Of a stretch of DNA of 64,000 nucleotides, positions 63,212 through 64,000 are shown piece after piece. This DNA comes from UBA695 sp042691655 (GTDB lineage Bacteria; Verrucomicrobiota; Verrucomicrobiia; Chthoniobacterales; Chthoniobacteraceae). A program made the position numbers and the translations under genes. How positions within the stretch are numbered: the stretch's first letter is position 1; each line of letters opens with the position of its first letter. The DNA is taken from contig CP170506.1 in assembly GCA_042691655.1 (NCBI GenBank), positions 4,588,001 to 4,652,000 on the forward strand, given 5' to 3'. Below the pieces are notes generated by a model. That model ran no database searches and was not told where the DNA came from. It was given only the letters and a program-made list of their open reading frames with translations.

Positions 63212-64000
63212 CTACCCCAGCACTGCCACCACGTTCACCACGGCCCCCTTCGGCTGGATCGGGATCACATTCCCGCTCACCGCCTGGCCGTTGACGCATA
63301 AGGTCTTGATGCCCTTGGACGCGCCGCCGGGGTTTTGGATTTCTATGTGGTAGGTCGCCCCACGGAACACGCGGTCCACTTTATACCCCTTCCAAGCGCG
63401 CGGGATGCACGGGTCGACCACGAGCCCCTCGGCTCCGGGCCGCACGCCCAGGATGTATTGCGAGATCGCCACGAAACACCACGCCGCCGTGCCCGTCAGC
63501 CAGGAGTTCTTGCCCTCGCCCGGGGTGAGCGCATCGCGCCCGGCGGTCATCTGGTTGTAGACGTAGGGCTCGCAGCGGAAGGTGTCGATCTGCTCCTCCT
63601 TGCCGCTCGGGCAGACGCTCATGTAATACTCGAACGCCTTGTCGCCCCGGCCCACGAGCGCCTCGGCGACCTGGATCCACGTGTTGTTGTGCGTGAAGAT
63701 GCCTGCGTTCTCCTTGTACCCCGGGGGGTAGCTGGTGATTTCGCCCAGGCGCGGCTGGTAGGTGGAGTAGGCCGGTTGCTGGAGAATGATGCCGTTGGGG
63801 GTGGCGAGGCGCTCTGCCACGGAGTCGAGCGCCGCCAGCGCATGGCCGTTCTCCAAGCCCACACCGCCGAGCACGCCCCAGCCCTGGCTCTCGATGAAAA
63901 TCTGCCCCTCGTCGTTCTTGGCCGAGCCGATGGCTTCGCCGAAAGCGTCGTAGGCGCGCAGGAACCATTTCCCGTCCCAGCCGTGCGCCTCGATCACCTC
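63212..64000 (-). CDS. GH94-like glycoside phosphorylase, C-terminal 260 residues (runs off right edge)
   Basis: The frame is open to the right edge, so the start lies outside. The visible part is the end of the (alpha/alpha)6 barrel and the C-terminal domain of cellobiose or chitobiose phosphorylases: YKENAGIFTHNNTWIQVAEAL, EPYVYNQMTAGRDALTPGEGKNSWLTGTAAWCF and DPCIPRAWKGYKVDRVFRGATYHIEI. Such enzymes split beta-linked disaccharides with phosphate in the cytoplasm. The D/E catalytic residue region lies outside. The exact disaccharide cannot be told from this part. Confidence 0.85.
   Translation of the reverse strand, partial: EVIEAHGWDGKWFLRAYDAFGEAIGSAKNDEGQIFIESQGWGVLGGVGLENGHALAALDSVAERLATPNGIILQQPAYSTYQPRLGEITSYPPGYKENAGIFTHNNTWIQVAEALVGRGDKAFEYYMSVCPSGKEEQIDTFRCEPYVYNQMTAGRDALTPGEGKNSWLTGTAAWCFVAISQYILGVRPGAEGLVVDPCIPRAWKGYKVDRVFRGATYHIEIQNPGGASKGIKTLCVNGQAVSGNVIPIQPKGAVVNVVAVLG

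Overview
The window reads as chromosomal DNA of a Verrucomicrobiota bacterium, probably near the Chthoniobacter side of the phylum. The strongest evidence is a four-gene pilin-like operon that looks like the 'Verru_Chthon cassette' (proteins A-D). It sits beside an autotransporter-repeat protein with a textbook PEP-CTERM sorting tail. A Gram-negative envelope is indicated by Mla-type lipid transport genes, a LolC/E-like permease, an outer-membrane barrel ending in Phe and an alpha-2-macroglobulin-like protein. The DNA is GC-rich except in one accessory island.

Layout. 1-5.5 kb: an alpha-2-macroglobulin family gene running off the left edge, diverging from an unknown secreted protein. 5.7-26 kb: a carbohydrate and cell-surface region. 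On the minus strand, leftwards, it holds the cassette D-B-C-A, a fifth secreted protein, the PEP-CTERM protein, a Gfo/Idh/MocA oxidoreductase and an MFS sugar transporter. On the plus strand it holds a LacI-family regulator, an NDP-sugar epimerase and a coupled run of heparinase-like lyase, GH1, small secreted protein and GH31. A CE2-like esterase diverges from the lyase. A 15-bp motif (ACTCAACTGGAAAGT) occurs four times in this region, always intergenic and always read in the direction of the cassette, PEP-CTERM, epimerase or lyase gene. It suggests that degradation and surface genes share one regulatory switch. 26-29.6 kb: a palindromic mobile element, a gene remnant, tRNA-Ser(GGA), an outer-membrane protein and a LolC/E-like permease.

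29.8-57.5 kb is mostly housekeeping: glucan phosphorylase, a TIM-barrel isomerase/YbhN/RibD-C run, metH, a DUF433 protein overlapping ubiA, rdgB, hom-thrC, a PHP phosphoesterase, ybjQ, an MBL hydrolase, pyruvate phosphate dikinase with an unusual histone-H1-like tail, an XRE regulator, mlaE-F-D-maf, a HIT protein, a DUF2278 protein, PPK2 and a LysM lipoprotein. Many intergenic gaps carry hairpin repeats of several families, a 100-bp direct repeat and a second copy of the palindromic element.

57.5-60.7 kb is an accessory island. An AT-richer zinc-ribbon/PIN-like gene lies between inverted repeats and beside a duplicated scrap of the LysM gene. Next to it, an intact IS256-family element with a 9-bp target duplication splits a small CxxC/CxxC gene whose reading frame can be restored exactly. 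A candidate structured RNA lies between that gene and pyrF. The right end has pyrF, an Opp/Dpp-type ATPase, a hypothetical gene and the 3' end of a GH94-like phosphorylase gene.
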